From Marinomonas mediterranea MMB-1 (GTDB lineage: Bacteria; Pseudomonadota; Gammaproteobacteria; Pseudomonadales; Marinomonadaceae): a DNA stretch of 64,000 nt. How positions within the stretch are numbered: the first letter of the stretch is position 1; the number at the start of each line of letters is the position of its first letter. The translations under genes and the position numbers were made by a program. Positions 16,310-25,356 of the stretch are shown here, in pieces. The stretch is from assembly GCF_000192865.1 (NCBI RefSeq), contig NC_015276.1, forward strand, positions 3,534,001 through 3,598,000, read 5' to 3'. Under the pieces are notes generated by a model that was not told where the DNA came from, searched no databases, and was given only the letters and a program-made list of their open reading frames with translations.

Positions 16310-18092
16310 TTTTCACACAACCCTCAGACAGCATATGGGTCAAACGTTGAGCCATATTAGATATTGCCTCCCAGTCAAAACGAGCAGCAAAATCATTTAG
16401 TGTACAAAATTTCATTCGATATCCATTATCATACAGAAGTTCACCCGTGAACGTAGCGACGTGGTTTTCTTCTTTTGTGTGCACTTCACTCAACACTCTA
16501 ACCCCAAACACAAAGCCGTCAAGCGCCTGAAATACCACAACCAAATCACGTTGATTATAAATCGCTCCCTCAGCAGAGACTAATGGTATTAACTGGTCAA
16601 AATATCGAACTTCATCCTCTAAAAACAAAAGATCATGAGCAGAAATAACTTCAACCACCGCATCACTAGGGCTGACAATATATTGTCCCTTCACCATTTC
16701 GAATGTTCGAGGCACAAGCCTTTCGTCCCCCCCTAACAACACCTTGTTTTGATGCTCACTCTTTACATTTCTTTGAAGTAGCAAACATTTAGATAATACC
16801 ATCTCATCATATTCAAACAGCAATGACACTAGATTTGGCTCAATCAAAACACCGTGATGATCGGTCGACCAGACGTTTAAACGATCATTCGTACTTATTT
16901 GTGAGTTATAAGAAAGTGCAAAGTCAATTTGGAAGTGATCGCAGGCTAGCCAGGCCTCTTTATCAAAAAGCTTCAATTTAAGTAACCGCTGTCCGTTATT
17001 CTTAAACTGAACACCATCCCACTCAGTTACCCCCCACCCTTCATTGATAGAGTAGTCAATAACGCAGGCTTCCTCTGCTTCGAACCTATCTCTGTCAAAG
17101 CCGATCAATAATGATGTACTGGGGAAGCAAAATTGCCTTCCAGCTATATCAACGACTACAACCTCAACAACACAAGACTGTCTTCCCAGCAAACGAGGCA
17201 ACCAATTGCCTCCAGACGAAGTAAACATACAAGCATGCCCTGCAACCGTCATAAAATCGCATATTTCTTGGGAAACAAGATTACGCTTATCCATTAAAAC
17301 ACGGGGCACAAAATAATTTGGCGACAAGCAAGTCTCTAAACCAACGCAATCAGCAGCCTTGGTGTAGTGCTTCCTAACAGAAGATTGAAGTAAAGACTCC
17401 ATGCTCTTGATCTCATGATGGGAAAGTCTCCCTTGACGAGCAAGCGTAATATTGGGTGAAGCATTCAAAAAAGCGTTCAAGCCTTCTTTTCGATATTCTT
17501 GTTCTGGGTAGGTAAGAGAAGTATTTTGTGCGACAGACCAATCAAAAGCAGGAAAACGAGACAACAACCAGTTAATAGGTTGCTTAGTTTCTAAAGAGAT
17601 ATGTACATCATCCCCAGCATCTAGAATTAAGGATCCAAGCGACTCCAATGCAGGTAGAAAATCAACAATCTCATCAAAGTTAACCTTAGGAGTAGCATAA
17701 TAGAGACGGCTACTCACATCATTGGCAGTGAGCAAGTTATCAGACCAAACAGGGAGTCCAGTTAAACGTTGCAACGTACTTTTTGATTGTTCAAAAGAAT
17801 TAGCCGCAATAATCGACCGGATGCCATCCATTTGTCCAAAGAGGTTACCAACCACATTCGCACCATATCGACTCCCTTTGGAAATTTCACCTTGAACATA
17901 CCGATGAACAAAACGACACAGAACGCTAACAGGGGTACCACTTATAGATTCTAGTTCCATTAAACTGGCTAGTATTGTTTGAACTTCTCGAAGGCAATAA
18001 ACAGGGTTCATCGAATAGTTCATCAACGCATACTCTACATCTTGAATCCGTTGTAGAGTGGCTGCAATAGAGGAATCAGAAGAAAACGTCAT
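16299..18092 (-). CDS. Unknown cytoplasmic protein with a CheW-like region
   Basis: 597 residues, no signal peptide or membrane span, family not recognised. The N-terminal ~120 residues are helical and Hpt-like in feel but have no HxxKG phospho-site. Residues ~305-340 (EVVVVDIAGRQFCFPSTSLL) and ~465-545 (FDQLIPLVSAEG, then VVFQALDGFVFGVRVLSEV) resemble the strands of CheW/CheA-P5 domains. No kinase N, G1 or G2 boxes were seen. A degenerate CheA-like scaffold is a cautious reading. It lies 8 nt downstream of fliJ and overlaps the membrane sensor gene by 11 nt, so the two are probably translated together and may form one complex. Confidence 0.5.
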   Translation of the reverse strand: MTFSSDSSIAATLQRIQDVEYALMNYSMNPVYCLREVQTILASLMELESISGTPVSVLCRFVHRYVQGEISKGSRYGANVVGNLFGQMDGIRSIIAANSFEQSKSTLQRLTGLPVWSDNLLTANDVSSRLYYATPKVNFDEIVDFLPALESLGSLILDAGDDVHISLETKQPINWLLSRFPAFDWSVAQNTSLTYPEQEYRKEGLNAFLNASPNITLARQGRLSHHEIKSMESLLQSSVRKHYTKAADCVGLETCLSPNYFVPRVLMDKRNLVSQEICDFMTVAGHACMFTSSGGNWLPRLLGRQSCVVEVVVVDIAGRQFCFPSTSLLIGFDRDRFEAEEACVIDYSINEGWGVTEWDGVQFKNNGQRLLKLKLFDKEAWLACDHFQIDFALSYNSQISTNDRLNVWSTDHHGVLIEPNLVSLLFEYDEMVLSKCLLLQRNVKSEHQNKVLLGGDERLVPRTFEMVKGQYIVSPSDAVVEVISAHDLLFLEDEVRYFDQLIPLVSAEGAIYNQRDLVVVFQALDGFVFGVRVLSEVHTKEENHVATFTGELLYDNGYRMKFCTLNDFAARFDWEAISNMAQRLTHMLSEGCVKNGD

Positions 18093-18100
18093 ACAAGAAA

Positions 18101-18538
18101 TTAGCGACTATTATCAAAAAACTTTCGTGCTGCAAACTCATCGTTCTGCACCTGTTCTAATTTCGCTTCTAGCCGGTCTTCTTCAATAACAGACTTATCC
18201 TTTAACCAATCCATTCCTTTTGTTTTAGCTCTAGCGGCTTGCCAACGCCGCATAGCCATATTGTACTGTTGTTCGGATCGAGCAACTTGACCTTCCTGCT
18301 GGCGTATAGCCTGTTGTAGTCTGTCAACAAAATGTTGATAGTTGATCGCCAAATGAGAGGACATTCCCAGTAGATTTCGCTCTTGGTCATACTGTTCCGC
18401 ATAACTCATGAGGTCTTGAAGCTTGCGTTTATCGAGATCAACTTTCTGCCGCTCGCTTGCAACAAGCTCGGAAACTTTGTCTTCTTCACGTTGTGCCAAA
18501 TTCACCAGCACTTGCATTCGAGCAGACTTTTTCACCAT
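18101..18538 (-). CDS. fliJ: Flagellar export chaperone FliJ
   Basis: Soluble export factor that couples the FliI ATPase to FlhA. 145 residues from ATG 18538 (MVKKSARMQVLVNLAQREED), the length and N-terminus expected for FliJ, with GAG about 7 nt upstream. The frame stays open for 48 more codons upstream but that stretch is hydrophobic and unlike FliJ. The protein is almost entirely coiled coil with many Gln and Arg. Unusually, 147 bp separate it from fliI instead of the normal few bases. Confidence 0.9.
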   Translation of the reverse strand: MVKKSARMQVLVNLAQREEDKVSELVASERQKVDLDKRKLQDLMSYAEQYDQERNLLGMSSHLAINYQHFVDRLQQAIRQQEGQVARSEQQYNMAMRRWQAARAKTKGMDWLKDKSVIEEDRLEAKLEQVQNDEFAARKFFDNSR

Positions 18539-18685
18539 TAAAATCTCGACCGTTACCAACAATAGAAATACGCTCTTCCACCTTCTCAGCAAATTAATAA
18601 GAATTATTGCCTGAATCAAGGTGTTACACGTTATTTTGCTTATATTAAGACATACTAGCAAAAGCAGATAAGAAAATACCAATAA

Positions 18686-20035
18686 TTAGGTTTTGTTGGC
18701 AATTTGTTGGTTAGAAGTAAGCGCTTGCACCAATTTTTCAAGACTTTGTTCTAAATTGAAGCTCTCGGAGAGAGACTGTCTGAGAAAATCATTAATATCA
18801 GGCATTAACATAATTGCCTGATCAAGATCGGGATCGCTACCTTTACTATAAGCACCAACGGATATTAAATCTCGGTTTTGCTGGAATTTCGAATAGAGCT
18901 GCTTCACTCGCATCGCTCCCTGCAAATGCTCAGAACTAACAATATGAGGCATCGCCCTTGAAATAGATGCCTCGATGTCAATCGCAGGATAATGCCCTTC
19001 CTCTGCTAAACGCCGAGACAAAACAATATGACCATCTAATATCGCGCGGGAAGCATCCGCAATAGGGTCCTGCTGATCATCCCCTTCGGTTAAAACAGTA
19101 TAAAATGCGGTAATCGAACCACCGCCTTCTTTACCATTCCCAGCTCTTTCTACAAGTTGAGGTAGCTTTGAAAACACAGAAGGTGGATATCCCTTTGTTG
19201 CGGGAGGCTCTCCAACAGAAAGCGCTATCTCACGTTGAGCTTGAGCGTATCGAGTCAACGAATCCATCAACAGTAATACATTACGACCCTGATCTCGAAA
19301 ATATTCAGCTATTCGAGTTGTTAGCATTGCTGCTCGTAAGCGCATTAGCGCAGAGTCATCGGCAGGAGATGCAATAACCACAGACTTAGCAAGACCTTCT
19401 TCACCTAAGATCTGTTCGATAAACTCTTTAACCTCACGCCCCCTTTCACCAATCAGCCCCACTATCGTGATATCGGCCTCAGTAAAGCGTGTCATCATAC
19501 CGAGCAGCATACTCTTACCGACACCACTACCAGCAAAAAGCCCCAATCGCTGACCTTTACCAACCGTCAGAAGGCTATTGATGGTTTTTATTCCAACATC
19601 TAAGGTGTCTGATATCGGCTTACGTTGTAGCGGGTTTATAATCTCACCTTGTAACGAGATAGACTCATCCGAGGTAATAGGGCCTCGTCCATCTAATGGT
19701 CGCCCCAAGCCATTTATAACACGCCCCAGTAAGTGATCACCTACCGGCATGCGACTGTCGTCATCTAATGGAACGACACGTGCTCCAGGAGCAATTCCCT
19801 CTATCGCCTCAGTAGGCATTAGATAAGTCAGCTTTCCATTGAATCCAACAACCTCTGATTCAACCCATTTACTGGCCCCTACTTGAACATTGCATCGGTC
19901 ACCTAGCGCCACTTTACAGCCAACCGCTTCCATTGTAAGCCCAACCATTCGTGTCACTTTCCCTTCGACTATAGGAGAAGAAACACGAACGTTAAGCGAA
20001 TCCAATCGAGACATTCGTTCTAATATAGAGGGCAT
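18686..20035 (-). CDS. fliI: Flagellum-specific ATPase FliI
   Basis: Hexameric ATPase of the flagellar export apparatus, related to the F1 beta subunit. 449 residues. Walker A is GLFAGSGVGKSMLLG, Walker B is the LLLMDSLTRYAQAQREIALS region, and the GYPPSVFSKLPQLVERAGNG segment is typical. It lies 10 nt downstream of fliH, which encodes its regulator. Confidence 0.98.
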   Translation of the reverse strand: MPSILERMSRLDSLNVRVSSPIVEGKVTRMVGLTMEAVGCKVALGDRCNVQVGASKWVESEVVGFNGKLTYLMPTEAIEGIAPGARVVPLDDDSRMPVGDHLLGRVINGLGRPLDGRGPITSDESISLQGEIINPLQRKPISDTLDVGIKTINSLLTVGKGQRLGLFAGSGVGKSMLLGMMTRFTEADITIVGLIGERGREVKEFIEQILGEEGLAKSVVIASPADDSALMRLRAAMLTTRIAEYFRDQGRNVLLLMDSLTRYAQAQREIALSVGEPPATKGYPPSVFSKLPQLVERAGNGKEGGGSITAFYTVLTEGDDQQDPIADASRAILDGHIVLSRRLAEEGHYPAIDIEASISRAMPHIVSSEHLQGAMRVKQLYSKFQQNRDLISVGAYSKGSDPDLDQAIMLMPDINDFLRQSLSESFNLEQSLEKLVQALTSNQQIANKT

Positions 20036-20045
20036 AATTACATCA

Positions 20046-20843
20046 TTATTCGGAAGGTATATTTAATTGCTCAAAGACAGAGCTTAATTTAGATTCAACG
20101 GTGCCATCTACGAAAAAAGAATTCGAGTTCAAAACAAACCCTCCTTCGAGCATGCCTTCATCAGTGTCAATTTGAATATTCAATCTATCAAGCGCACCAA
20201 CTGTTTCTAGTGCCTCTCTATCGGAAGGGTTTACAGTCAGTTTGACCTTCCCTTCATACTCACCGATTGAGTCTAGGGCTTGAGAAAGTCCTTTTGTGAG
20301 CATATCCTGACTATGAACACTTAACTCCCGCTCACAAATAGCCTCAACGAGAGATTGAACAGACTTGTATAACATTGCTTCCAATTCTGTACGAGAAGAC
20401 TCAAGAGGCTTAATGAGTTCTTGATAAGCTTGATTGAGCGTATTTTCTACTTGCTGTAATAAAACACTACCTTGCTCGATCGTCTCAGCCTTACCAAGCT
20501 CGACGCCTTCTTTCATCCCTTCTTCTTTACCGTGCTCAAAGCCTTCTGATTTACCAGCTTCGACACCCTCTGAATGACCTTTTGCATACCCGTCAGATTC
20601 TCCTTGAATGAAACCTTCATCGTATGCTGCAGAGCGAATCTCCTCTAGCTGAGAAGCTGTTAGCGGCTCATATACAAGAGACTCTTCTTCAATCTCTTCT
20701 ACTACTGGCGCATTCTCTTCCTTGATATGCAAAGCCGTCTCTCTTATGGAGGTCTGCTCTTTGGTATCACTATCTAAATTAGGAAGTTCCCAACGTTCGT
20801 ATGCGGTTAATTTCTTATCTTTTCCTGGCCCATTTTCCGTCAT
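20046..20843 (-). CDS. fliH: Flagellar assembly protein FliH
   Basis: Negative regulator and C-ring tether of FliI. 265 residues. A Glu-rich N-terminus with the conserved YERWELP is followed by a glycine-repeat helix at about residues 77-120 (GxxxG series: GFIQGESDGYAKGHSEG and onward), diagnostic of FliH. The C-terminal domain matches the V/F-ATPase E-subunit-like fold (AICERELSVHSQ). The ATG is 4 nt after the fliG stop. Confidence 0.95.
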   Translation of the reverse strand: MTENGPGKDKKLTAYERWELPNLDSDTKEQTSIRETALHIKEENAPVVEEIEEESLVYEPLTASQLEEIRSAAYDEGFIQGESDGYAKGHSEGVEAGKSEGFEHGKEEGMKEGVELGKAETIEQGSVLLQQVENTLNQAYQELIKPLESSRTELEAMLYKSVQSLVEAICERELSVHSQDMLTKGLSQALDSIGEYEGKVKLTVNPSDREALETVGALDRLNIQIDTDEGMLEGGFVLNSNSFFVDGTVESKLSSVFEQLNIPSE

Positions 20844-20847
20844 TCAA

Positions 20848-21861
20848 TTAAACCATCTGCTCGCCGCCGCCGCCAAGAACGATTTCTCCGTTATCGGCCA
20901 ACCTTCTCGCAATTGCCAAAATCTCTTTTTGCGCAACTTCAACTTCACTCACTCTTACAGGACCTTTTGCCTCTAAATCGTCTTTTAGCATATCAGCCGC
21001 TCGCGAAGACATGTTTTTAAATATTTTCTCTTGCATATCAGGGTCAGCACCTTTCAGCGCAAGAATGAGTGTTTCAGACTCTACTTCACGCATAATCGCT
21101 TGTATACCACGATCATCGACATCAATTAAGTTATCAAAAACAAACATCATATCTTGAATGGTATTGGCAAGATCTTCATCTACATCACGTATCGACTCCA
21201 TCAATTCAGACTCGATCGAACTGTCAATCAAGTTCATGATATTTGCCGCAGTACGAACACCACCAATAGAGGTCGACTGAGTGGACTGATTACCGGAGAA
21301 CTGTCGCTCGAGAATGTTATTCAATTCTTGAAGTGCTGCTGGTTGAACCGTTTCCAACGAAGCTACACGAAGAAGAATATCCAATCTTACACGCTCATCG
21401 AAGTTTGCTAGTATTTCAGCAGCTTGGTCAGAGTCCAAATACGATATTACAATCGCCTGAATTTGCGGATGCTCATACCGAATAACATCAGAAACAGCGC
21501 GCGGCTCCATCCATTTCAGCGTATCGAGACCAGTTGTATTGCCGCCCAGTAGAATGCGGTCAATTAAGCTTCCCGCTTTTTCTTCACCAAGCGCTTCTTT
21601 TAACATATTACGAATGTAGCCATCCGCGCCAAGCCCAAGACCGGTTTGATCACCAACCAGAATCAAAAAGTCATCAAGTACTTTCTCTACCTGATGGCGT
21701 TGCACATTGGCAAGTTGAGCCATGGTCTGGCCAATTCTTTGAACTTCCTTCGGCCCCATATGCTTTAGTATTTGTGCGGCGTCAGACTCGCCAAGCGACA
21801 TAAGTAAAACAGCCGCTTTTTCTATCGACGTGAGATCTTCACCAGGAGACGCTTCGCTCAT
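20848..21861 (-). CDS. fliG: Flagellar motor switch protein FliG
   Basis: C-ring protein that interacts with stators to generate torque. 337 residues. The N-terminal domain (SIEKAAVLLMSLGESDAAQI) binds FliF. The middle domain carries the EHPQ motif (RYEHPQIQAIVISYLDSDQA). The C-terminal charged torque helix is present (about residues 275-310, MQEKIFKNMSSRAADMLKDD). It abuts fliF without a gap. Confidence 0.98.
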   Translation of the reverse strand: MSEASPGEDLTSIEKAAVLLMSLGESDAAQILKHMGPKEVQRIGQTMAQLANVQRHQVEKVLDDFLILVGDQTGLGLGADGYIRNMLKEALGEEKAGSLIDRILLGGNTTGLDTLKWMEPRAVSDVIRYEHPQIQAIVISYLDSDQAAEILANFDERVRLDILLRVASLETVQPAALQELNNILERQFSGNQSTQSTSIGGVRTAANIMNLIDSSIESELMESIRDVDEDLANTIQDMMFVFDNLIDVDDRGIQAIMREVESETLILALKGADPDMQEKIFKNMSSRAADMLKDDLEAKGPVRVSEVEVAQKEILAIARRLADNGEIVLGGGGEQMV

Positions 21862-23538
21862 TTACCCTTCCATAACCCACTGTTTTACTACCTGTGCTAC
21901 ACGCTCCGGCTCTTCCGCTATCAAGCCGCGTATCGCATTTAATTGACGGTCAATCTTCTCAGGTGAGCCAGGCACCATAACATCCTCAGCACTGACTAAA
22001 GACACTTGATCGTCCGATATTTCATCTGTTTCATCGGCGAAGATAGCCGCTTCCGTATCTTCTGCCACTGCAATTTTATTTTGCTCACTAAGCGTTTTAA
22101 GAATTGGTCGCACCACAACAAGCAATAAGATCAAAATAAACAAACCAACCAACGCAGGCTGAAGCAAATTCAAGAACCAAGTTTGTTTGTAAAAAGGAAT
22201 CACTTCTGGCGCAACAGGAGGCTCAGGTAAAGCAAACGGCGAATTAATGACACTCACACTGTCGCCTCGCGAAGGGTCATAGCCAACAGCGTCTCTAACC
22301 AGCAAAGTCAAACGGCTGAGCTCTTCATCACTCCAAGGGGCTCGCTCTATCTCGGAGGTTTCTGTATTGAGCGACGCAACGTCATCCACCACAACTGCAA
22401 CCGAAAGACGGCGCACTGTACCCTGCTGACGTTTCGTATAGCTAATACTTCGATCCAACTCAAAGTTTCGTGTTGTTTCTTCTTTTGACTGACCCGTTCC
22501 AGACGAACCTGAGCCACCACCAATTGGCGCACCATTTACCGCAGCTTGCTCTGGCGCATTGATCGCTCCAGGCGGTTGATTCGTCAACGCGCCAGGAACA
22601 CCGTTATTACCTCCCGCAGAAGAACGACGCTCTTTTAACGTTTGCTCGCTTCTAAGTGCTAAAAGATCCGGGTTATATTGCTCATCGGTTTGCTCAACCG
22701 CTGTAAAATCAATGTCGGCCGACACCTCGGCTTTAAAACGCCCAGATCCGACAACTGGCATTAAAATATTGTTTACTCGTCGCAACATGACTTCCTCGAC
22801 ACGTCGAGTGTAATCAAATTGCTTTCCTGCTATCGACAACTCAGACGAAGAGTCTTTATCTGTTAATAAGGTTCCACGCTGATCGACAACGGTAACGTCT
22901 TTATCACTCAATTGAGAGATACTAGAAGCAACCAAATTCACAATAGCATCAACCTGACTTCGATCTAAGCGTCGCCCAGGATACAATTCTAAGAATACTG
23001 AAGCAGTCGGCTTTCGAGTATCTCGAACAAAAACTGACTCTTTTGGTATTGCCAGATGCACGCGAGCAGATTTAACACTTTGAAGGCTAGTAATAGTGCG
23101 ACTTAATTCTCCCTCTAGACCTCGACGATAACGAGCCGTTTCAATAAACTGCGAGGTTCCTAACGCCTGATCCTGGTCCATAATTTCTAGGCCAACAATT
23201 TTGTCAGAGACAATTCCAGAGCCGGCCAACTTCAATCTCGCCTGATGGTAGTACTCATCTTCAACTAGCAGTGCGCCAGTATTTTGATCCAGTTTAAAAG
23301 GAATACTATTGGTATTGAGGATTTCAACTATTTGGTCAGCGTTATAGTCAGTAATGCTACTTAAAACCGGTTTATAATCAGGTCCACTAGACCACAGTAC
23401 TGCCGCGAGTGCGATTGCTATAGACGCAGCAAGACCGACCATCAAAGCAAGCTGGCGGATTACCGTCAGCTTGTTGAAGCCAGTCAGCAACTCCATGTAC
23501 AGCTTTTGCTCAGATTGTTGTGCTGGAACGTTATCCAT
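21862..23538 (-). CDS. fliF: Flagellar MS-ring protein FliF
   Basis: Forms the MS ring in the inner membrane. 558 residues. Span 1 is at about residues 30-50, the YscJ/FliF periplasmic domains at about 55-270 (VHLAIPKESVFVRDTRKPTA), a Gly/Pro/Asn-rich linker at about 310-350, span 2 at about 455-477 (LQPALVGLFILILLLVVVRP), and a FliG-binding tail at the end (RGLIAEEPERVAQVVKQWV). Downstream fliG starts directly after its stop. Confidence 0.98.
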   Translation of the reverse strand: MDNVPAQQSEQKLYMELLTGFNKLTVIRQLALMVGLAASIAIALAAVLWSSGPDYKPVLSSITDYNADQIVEILNTNSIPFKLDQNTGALLVEDEYYHQARLKLAGSGIVSDKIVGLEIMDQDQALGTSQFIETARYRRGLEGELSRTITSLQSVKSARVHLAIPKESVFVRDTRKPTASVFLELYPGRRLDRSQVDAIVNLVASSISQLSDKDVTVVDQRGTLLTDKDSSSELSIAGKQFDYTRRVEEVMLRRVNNILMPVVGSGRFKAEVSADIDFTAVEQTDEQYNPDLLALRSEQTLKERRSSAGGNNGVPGALTNQPPGAINAPEQAAVNGAPIGGGSGSSGTGQSKEETTRNFELDRSISYTKRQQGTVRRLSVAVVVDDVASLNTETSEIERAPWSDEELSRLTLLVRDAVGYDPSRGDSVSVINSPFALPEPPVAPEVIPFYKQTWFLNLLQPALVGLFILILLLVVVRPILKTLSEQNKIAVAEDTEAAIFADETDEISDDQVSLVSAEDVMVPGSPEKIDRQLNAIRGLIAEEPERVAQVVKQWVMEG

Positions 23539-23569
23539 CTACTTCGGCGCCTAAACGTTATTGCCCGTA

Positions 23570-23935
23570 TTATACAGGCATATTCATAATTTTCTCGTAG
23601 GCGTCAACCAACTTGTTTCGGACCTGAGTCATCGCCTCGAACGAAATGCTGGATTTTTGCAACCCAATCATTACTTCAGGCAAATCGACATTCGGGTCTC
23701 CACGCTCGTATGCTTGCGCAAGTGCAGTTGCTGCTTTCTGATTCGAATTAACTTGATCAATAGCTTGCTTCAACATATCAGAGAACTCTGATTTATCAGC
23801 CGATGTCACATCGTTAACACTGAGTCCATCTTGACTATTAACTCTATTAAAAGAATCAGAAGGAGACTGAACTTGCTCCCGCATTTGGCGCATCTGAGAC
23901 AATACTTGATTAATATCTGGTCTATTTGTGACCAT
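23570..23935 (-). CDS. fliE: Flagellar hook-basal body protein FliE
   Basis: Adapter between the MS ring and the rod. 121 residues. The conserved C-terminus DVNLPEVMIGLQKSSISFEA followed by TQVRNKLVDAYEKIMNMPV is typical. It is the first gene of the fliE-F-G-H-I-J run and lies 31 nt upstream of fliF. The 67-bp region before it (23936-24002) contains a short hairpin (ATAGC/GCTAT arms) but no sigma-54 promoter was recognised, so it may be read from fleS/fleR. Confidence 0.96.
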   Translation of the reverse strand: MVTNRPDINQVLSQMRQMREQVQSPSDSFNRVNSQDGLSVNDVTSADKSEFSDMLKQAIDQVNSNQKAATALAQAYERGDPNVDLPEVMIGLQKSSISFEAMTQVRNKLVDAYEKIMNMPV

Positions 23936-24002
23936 ATTTCACTCGCTTTGGACCATTGTTCTTATAGCTTAGCATAAGGCTATTTAAAACTAGATAAAAA
24001 GA

Positions 24003-25355
24003 TCAATCAACTTCTAAACCAAATTCACGCATTTTAGCTATCTTATACCGTAATGTTCGGGGACTAATGCCCAATTTTTCCGCAACATCCTTACGCTTAC
24101 CCTTAGCTTCAATTAATGCCTGAGCAATAATTCTAAACTCATGCTGCTGAACACCTTTACCAAGAATCGACGCAGCATCTTCATTCTCTTCCAATTGCGA
24201 CTCTGGCTCAACGACCTGTTCACTGCTCAACATATCAAATACGACATGCTGCTCTTCTACTGAGCTTCCCGAACACAATATAAGCGCTCTTTGTATTACA
24301 TTATCCAATTCGCGCACGTTTCCAGGCCAACGGTGCGATTCCAATTTGCTTTGAGCGGAAGGCATCAATACAACCTCCCCCAATCTCATTTTGACTGCAT
24401 GTTTCTTTAAAAGAGACTCGGCAATTGGAATAATATCGCCCTTACGCTCTCTGATAGGCGACCACTTCAAAGGGAATACATTGAGACGATAATATAAATC
24501 CTCCCGAAAGCCGCCTTCCTTAACATAACTTGCTAAATCGCGGTTTGTGGTGGCAATAATGCGCACATCAAGCTTAATCGGCTTCTTCCCCCCCAGACGC
24601 TCGACTTCCTGTTCCTGCAATACCCGAAGCAATTTCGCTTGAAGGCCAACATCCATTTCTGTAATTTCATCTAACAGAATCGAGCCGCCATTTGCCTGTT
24701 CAAATTTACCAGCCTGAGAGCTTACTGCTCCCGTATATGCGCCCTTTTCATACCCAAACAATATTGCTTCTAGCATATTTTCAGGGATAGCCGCGCAATT
24801 GATTGCAACAAAAGGCTGATTAACACGATCAGACGAGGTATGAATATAATTTGCAAGCACCTCTTTCCCTGTCCCACTTTCGCCGCAAATAAGCACGGTA
24901 GAATCCGTTACTGCAACGCGCTTTGCTAAATCGACCATTGCTTTACTTGATGGATCAACTGCGATTAGAGTAGAACTTTTATTATCTAAAGCACCAGCGG
25001 TATGCTTTTGAATGACTTCTAGCAGCTCTGCTTCCTCAAACGGCTTAAGCAAATAATCAACCGCTCCCTCGCGCATCGCCTCAACAGCATGAGCAATATC
25101 ACCGTAAGCCGTCATTAACATAATAGGCAACTCTGGGTAATGATCGGTGACATGTTTCAACAGACCGTAGCCATCCATTCCTGGCAAGTTTATATCGGAA
25201 ACAACCATATCATACGACTGTTTTTTTAGACTTAAAATCGCCTCTTCGGAACTTCCAACCATACTGCAATCGTACCCTGCTAGCAGTAACGTGTCTTCTA
25301 GCGCCTCCGCTAACCCTCGATCATCTTCGACTACGAGCAACTTCACTTTATTCAT
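24003..25355 (-). CDS. fleR: Sigma-54 response regulator FleR (FlrC)
   Basis: Class III flagellar activator. 450 residues from ATG 25355, which has AGGAG 6 nt upstream; the frame extends 19 codons further but overlaps fleS. The receiver domain has Asp ~54 in VVSDINLPG. The AAA+ domain (about residues 130-370) has Walker A GESGTGKE and the sigma-54 contact loop as GAYTGA (usual form GAFTGA). A Fis-type helix-turn-helix is at the C-terminus (KRKDVAEKLGISPRTLRYKI). It is the only complete sigma-54 activator in this window. It sits immediately after fleS. Confidence 0.96.
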   Translation of the reverse strand: MNKVKLLVVEDDRGLAEALEDTLLLAGYDCSMVGSSEEAILSLKKQSYDMVVSDINLPGMDGYGLLKHVTDHYPELPIMLMTAYGDIAHAVEAMREGAVDYLLKPFEEAELLEVIQKHTAGALDNKSSTLIAVDPSSKAMVDLAKRVAVTDSTVLICGESGTGKEVLANYIHTSSDRVNQPFVAINCAAIPENMLEAILFGYEKGAYTGAVSSQAGKFEQANGGSILLDEITEMDVGLQAKLLRVLQEQEVERLGGKKPIKLDVRIIATTNRDLASYVKEGGFREDLYYRLNVFPLKWSPIRERKGDIIPIAESLLKKHAVKMRLGEVVLMPSAQSKLESHRWPGNVRELDNVIQRALILCSGSSVEEQHVVFDMLSSEQVVEPESQLEENEDAASILGKGVQQHEFRIIAQALIEAKGKRKDVAEKLGISPRTLRYKIAKMREFGLEVD

Positions 25356-25356
25356 T

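Noticed and set aside
16299..18092. HHEIKS near residue 225 of the 597-residue protein as an Hpt phospho-site
   Set aside because: It lacks the Gly of HxxKG and lies outside the N-terminal helical bundle, so it was not used to claim an Hpt domain replacing HptB.
18539..18682. N-terminal 48-codon extension of fliJ
   Set aside because: Hydrophobic and unlike any FliJ; the internal ATG at 18538 has a ribosome-like site and gives normal length. Kept only as a curiosity in the findings.
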